64,000 nucleotides of DNA from positions 2,728,501 to 2,792,500 of the forward strand of contig BSQZ01000011.1 of assembly GCA_033239005.1 (NCBI GenBank), given 5' to 3'. The stretch is from Lamellibrachia satsuma. Its lineage: Eukaryota > Annelida > Polychaeta > Sabellida > Siboglinidae. A program made the translations under genes and the position numbers. Of this stretch, positions 61,535 through 64,000 are shown in pieces; the first letter of the stretch is position 1, and each line of letters begins with the position of its first letter. The notes below the pieces were generated by a model, which was not told the origin of the DNA, ran no database searches, and was given only the letters and a program-made list of their open reading frames with translations.

Positions 61535-62857
61535 TCACGGGGGTGTCCGGGTAGCAATTTTTTTATATATAATTGGTCCTGGCAAGCAGCGCCTTAGGCG
61601 GACATGATTGGCTGCTGAGAATAGTTGACCTCCGAACTCTCTAATTCATAACAGCAATACACATGTTCAATTGAACCTATGTCAACAATGACACGTGGCT
61701 TGAACTTGACCTGTTGAAAATAACAGTCATTATTTTGATAAATCAAGCAGTTTTTTTGTAATTGTACAAACTATAACAAACACATGAAATCAACGTGGAT
61801 TACTCTTAGAATTGTGCCGCCATAAAAGCAGGGACAAACTTTCAGTCAATCAATAATTATTTATTACAATCATATAAAACAAACAAAACAAGCCATGAGC
61901 ACAATATAAGAAGGTATAACAAACATTATTGCTAACAATATCACTCGATTAAAAAGATTATGTGCCATGAAAGCTTAGACATCAAGTATTGATTATTTTG
62001 AGAAAACAAATAATAGAACATATGGCAAAAAGGCATTCCGTGTTTCATGTTTTAATGCCTGTAAAGCTAATTAGAGAAAAACCTGGTCTATGTCAACCAA
62101 ATATTTACAAGAACTTTTCCAAATTATTTTACAGTTTGGGTTAATAAAGTGACTGATCAATTCACTTTTCTGAAAAAAAAATAACGAATATTTTACTCAT
62201 ATTGAACATGAACATTATAAACAAATCAACAAGTCTGGTAGCACCAATCTTAAAGACAACCTATGCACTACACGTGTGTCTTTATTCACATTTAAAGACA
62301 AACCAATAAGGATATAACTAATGTTATTGACCATCTTCATGCAGGATACATAATTAAAGAATTTTTGCTCCATTGGTGCCATAATATAACATAAATGAAG
62401 AAAATATAAAAAAGGAACAAAAGTCGAACCAACAAAGCTTTGAACGCGAAACCCTAAAACTGAAGTCAAAGCACCATACAATCTATCCCAAATAAACATT
62501 GAACAACTTGCCTAGCTGTCAGTGACAGTGACAGATGATACGCTAAAGTAACAGTTTCATGATATACTTTCGTCAAATTGTTTGCTAAGATTAGTATATA
62601 ATAATATTATATCAATGCTTTCCAATACGTCCACATATGAAAAACATTCAAGAAAAGGGCCAACACTCACGTGTAGTGCAGTTATTTCTGAAACATTTAG
62701 TTTCAAGCAACGCGCCATTTTTGCCACCACAAACGCTGGCAATAGTTCAGAGGTCAGCAATTCTCCGTAGCCAATCACGACCACGCGAGGCTCTGCTTGC
62801 CAGGACCCATTATGGGGAAACAAAATTTGCGTCCGGGTAAGCGCTAGGGAGCGTGAC
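61535..62857. mobile_element. Element of about 1.3 kb with imperfect terminal inverted repeats
   Basis: The left end (61535-61640) and the reverse complement of the right end (62735-62857) share, in order: tcacg, ccgg..gcaa.ttt, ggtcctggcaagcag, gcct, gattggct and ctgacct.tgaact-type words. Its left edge breaks family R precisely. No transposase is readable inside, so it would be non-autonomous. A degenerate tRNA-like stretch on the minus strand (62440-62500, gggtttcgcgttcaaagc) may be an old SINE head. Confidence 0.55.
62671..62718 (-). other. Possible short first coding exon
   Basis: On the minus strand, aaaATGG starts a 16-codon frame MARCLKLNVSEITALH that ends exactly at gtgagt, a good splice donor. 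An attggct (reverse CCAAT) word lies about 55 bases upstream in the inverted repeat. No downstream exon is identified. It may be a chance match or the remnant of a gene start carried by the element. Confidence 0.3.
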
Positions 62858-63329
62858 ATGAGGGTGGGGTGTCTTGGCGGTCGTTACGTTCGTTATTAAA
62901 ACGTTTTTTTTTCGTCTAGCTGTCGAAATCAGACTGATAGCCTTGTTGCTGTATCAGTTTTGAGGTATAGTTCAATTGTAGACGTACATCGGTGAAGCAT
63001 TTAGTGGCGCGCTAATAGTCTACAAACTTGGTGTGCCGACAAAAATATGCAATAAACCAGCTGATTGCATCCAAACCCCTGGAAAATGTCACCGAGAGGT
63101 CATATGCATACAGGGATGATGTTGAATTGAAGTAACTTGGTGGGGAGGACGTAGACATTCGTTGCATATATGTATTCTACCTGTGGACTACTATTTACGC
63201 AGGCAAAGGAGGTCTCCAAAAGAGGTATAATTTCAACAAAAAGGGGTATAACCTGGGAAAATCAGGTCGCTAAAAGAGGCGTTATTTCAATAAAAAAATC
63301 CCCCATACATTGGCTTATTTTATTGGCCA
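62858..63329. other. Spacer, nothing recognised
   Basis: I see a short duplicated ggtctccaaaagaggtataat / aggtcgctaaaagaggcgtta pair at 63210-63285 and no coding signal. Confidence 0.4.
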
Positions 63330-63520
63330 ACGACAGGCACTGATCTTGGTCATGTGACTAGAGAGAGTATGTGTGTCACGCCAATTACAGGCACTGATCT
63401 TGGTCATGTGATTGGAGAGAGTATGTGAGTCACGCCAATTACAGGCACTGATCTTGGTCATGTGATTGGAGAGAGTATGGAGGCCTTGCCAATGATCGGC
63501 ACTGATCCGCAAAGTGGTTA
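63330..63520 (+). repeat. 54-bp minisatellite block, about 3 copies
   Basis: Units of caggcactgatcttggtcat, then gtgattggagagagtatg repeat with the period of the blocks at 36855 and 37610. The following sequence (taatatttcgatatccacta onward to about 63670) matches 37745-37890. This is another diverged piece of the composite repeat. Confidence 0.85.
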
Positions 63521-64000
63521 ATATTTCGATATCCACTATTTGAACTTTAGCAGATCTAAGACTAAAGTAAATCCTTTGGATGATGTGAACTAAAATGTGC
63601 ATTTGTTTTATTAAATCGACTGCGGATGTTACATAAACTCTTCGCACACTACATATTTGGACATCAACGAACTGTATTTGCGATAGGCTAAATCAGTTCA
63701 GAATGTAGTTCTAATTAAAGGGGAACTGAATCAATTTTGTGTTATGTCGTATATTTAAATATATATTATCTAACTATGCATTAATGGTGACAGATACCTG
63801 CTAATTTATGAGATAAACTGAAAAACTTATTTTGTTCGAGACAAAAATCGACAAAATGCATCACTGCGTATCGCCATCTTGTTGTCGAAACGAGTGGTTT
63901 GAGTCGCCTATATCTAGTCAATGTAAATTTTCGATTTTTTTGCGATTTATTTCGTAAATAGGCATTCTGGAGCGAAAAATTATATGAGTCTCTGTTATAT
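63521..64000. other. Composite-repeat edge, then unrecognised sequence
   Basis: Homology to 37745-37920 ends near 63690. The remaining 300 bases are AT-rich and show no gene or repeat that I recognise. Confidence 0.4.

Overview
This is eukaryotic, animal nuclear DNA, and most of it is repeat-derived. The mix of retroelements (CR1-, L2- and RTE-type LINEs, tRNA-headed SINEs), a hAT transposon relic, decayed C2H2 zinc fingers, AT-rich spacers and a secreted, nearly intronless protein gene suggests a marine invertebrate, perhaps a lophotrochozoan. I cannot name the species. There are no bacterial operons, rRNA genes, confident functional tRNA genes or CRISPR arrays.

Layout. (1) 1-2232: the one clearly intact host gene, encoding a 564-residue secreted protein of unknown function, with a 3' splice site just before the start codon and a poly(A) signal after it. 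(2) 2233-12900: AT-rich spacer, a 72-bp and a 59-bp minisatellite, a decayed C2H2 zinc-finger array, a SINE with perfect 13-bp target duplications, and broken L2-like and RTE-like LINEs. (3) 12900-19900: copies of an interspersed repeat, here called family R, one split by a hAT transposon, plus another LINE relic, a RecQ-helicase pseudogene fragment and a second SINE. (4) 19899-56001: a large direct tandem duplication. Unit 1 is 19899-42076 and unit 2 is 42077-56001. The size difference is explained by three insertions found only in unit 1: a 2.09-kb RTE-bearing insertion, a full-length 4.83-kb CR1 LINE and a 1.21-kb truncated CR1. A CAG repeat of very different length accounts for most of the remainder. 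(5) 56001-64000: an older, diverged partial copy of the same material, then an element with terminal inverted repeats.

The main hidden signal is a broken, intron-containing minus-strand gene present in both duplication units (23772-26136 and 45952-48183). It encodes an Ulp1/SENP-type cysteine peptidase domain followed by a PHD finger. The ORF lengths hide it because its exons are short and it carries stops. Its introns hold the (TA)n tract and the length-variable CTG/CAG tract.

The CR1 LINE at 28501-33332 is almost intact. ORF1 has a Cys-rich N-terminus and an SGNH esterase domain. ORF2 has endonuclease and reverse transcriptase and is broken by one extra base. Its near-identical truncated relative at 38842-40052 and the empty sites in unit 2 show recent movement. 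All comparisons were made by eye within this window; no database was searched.
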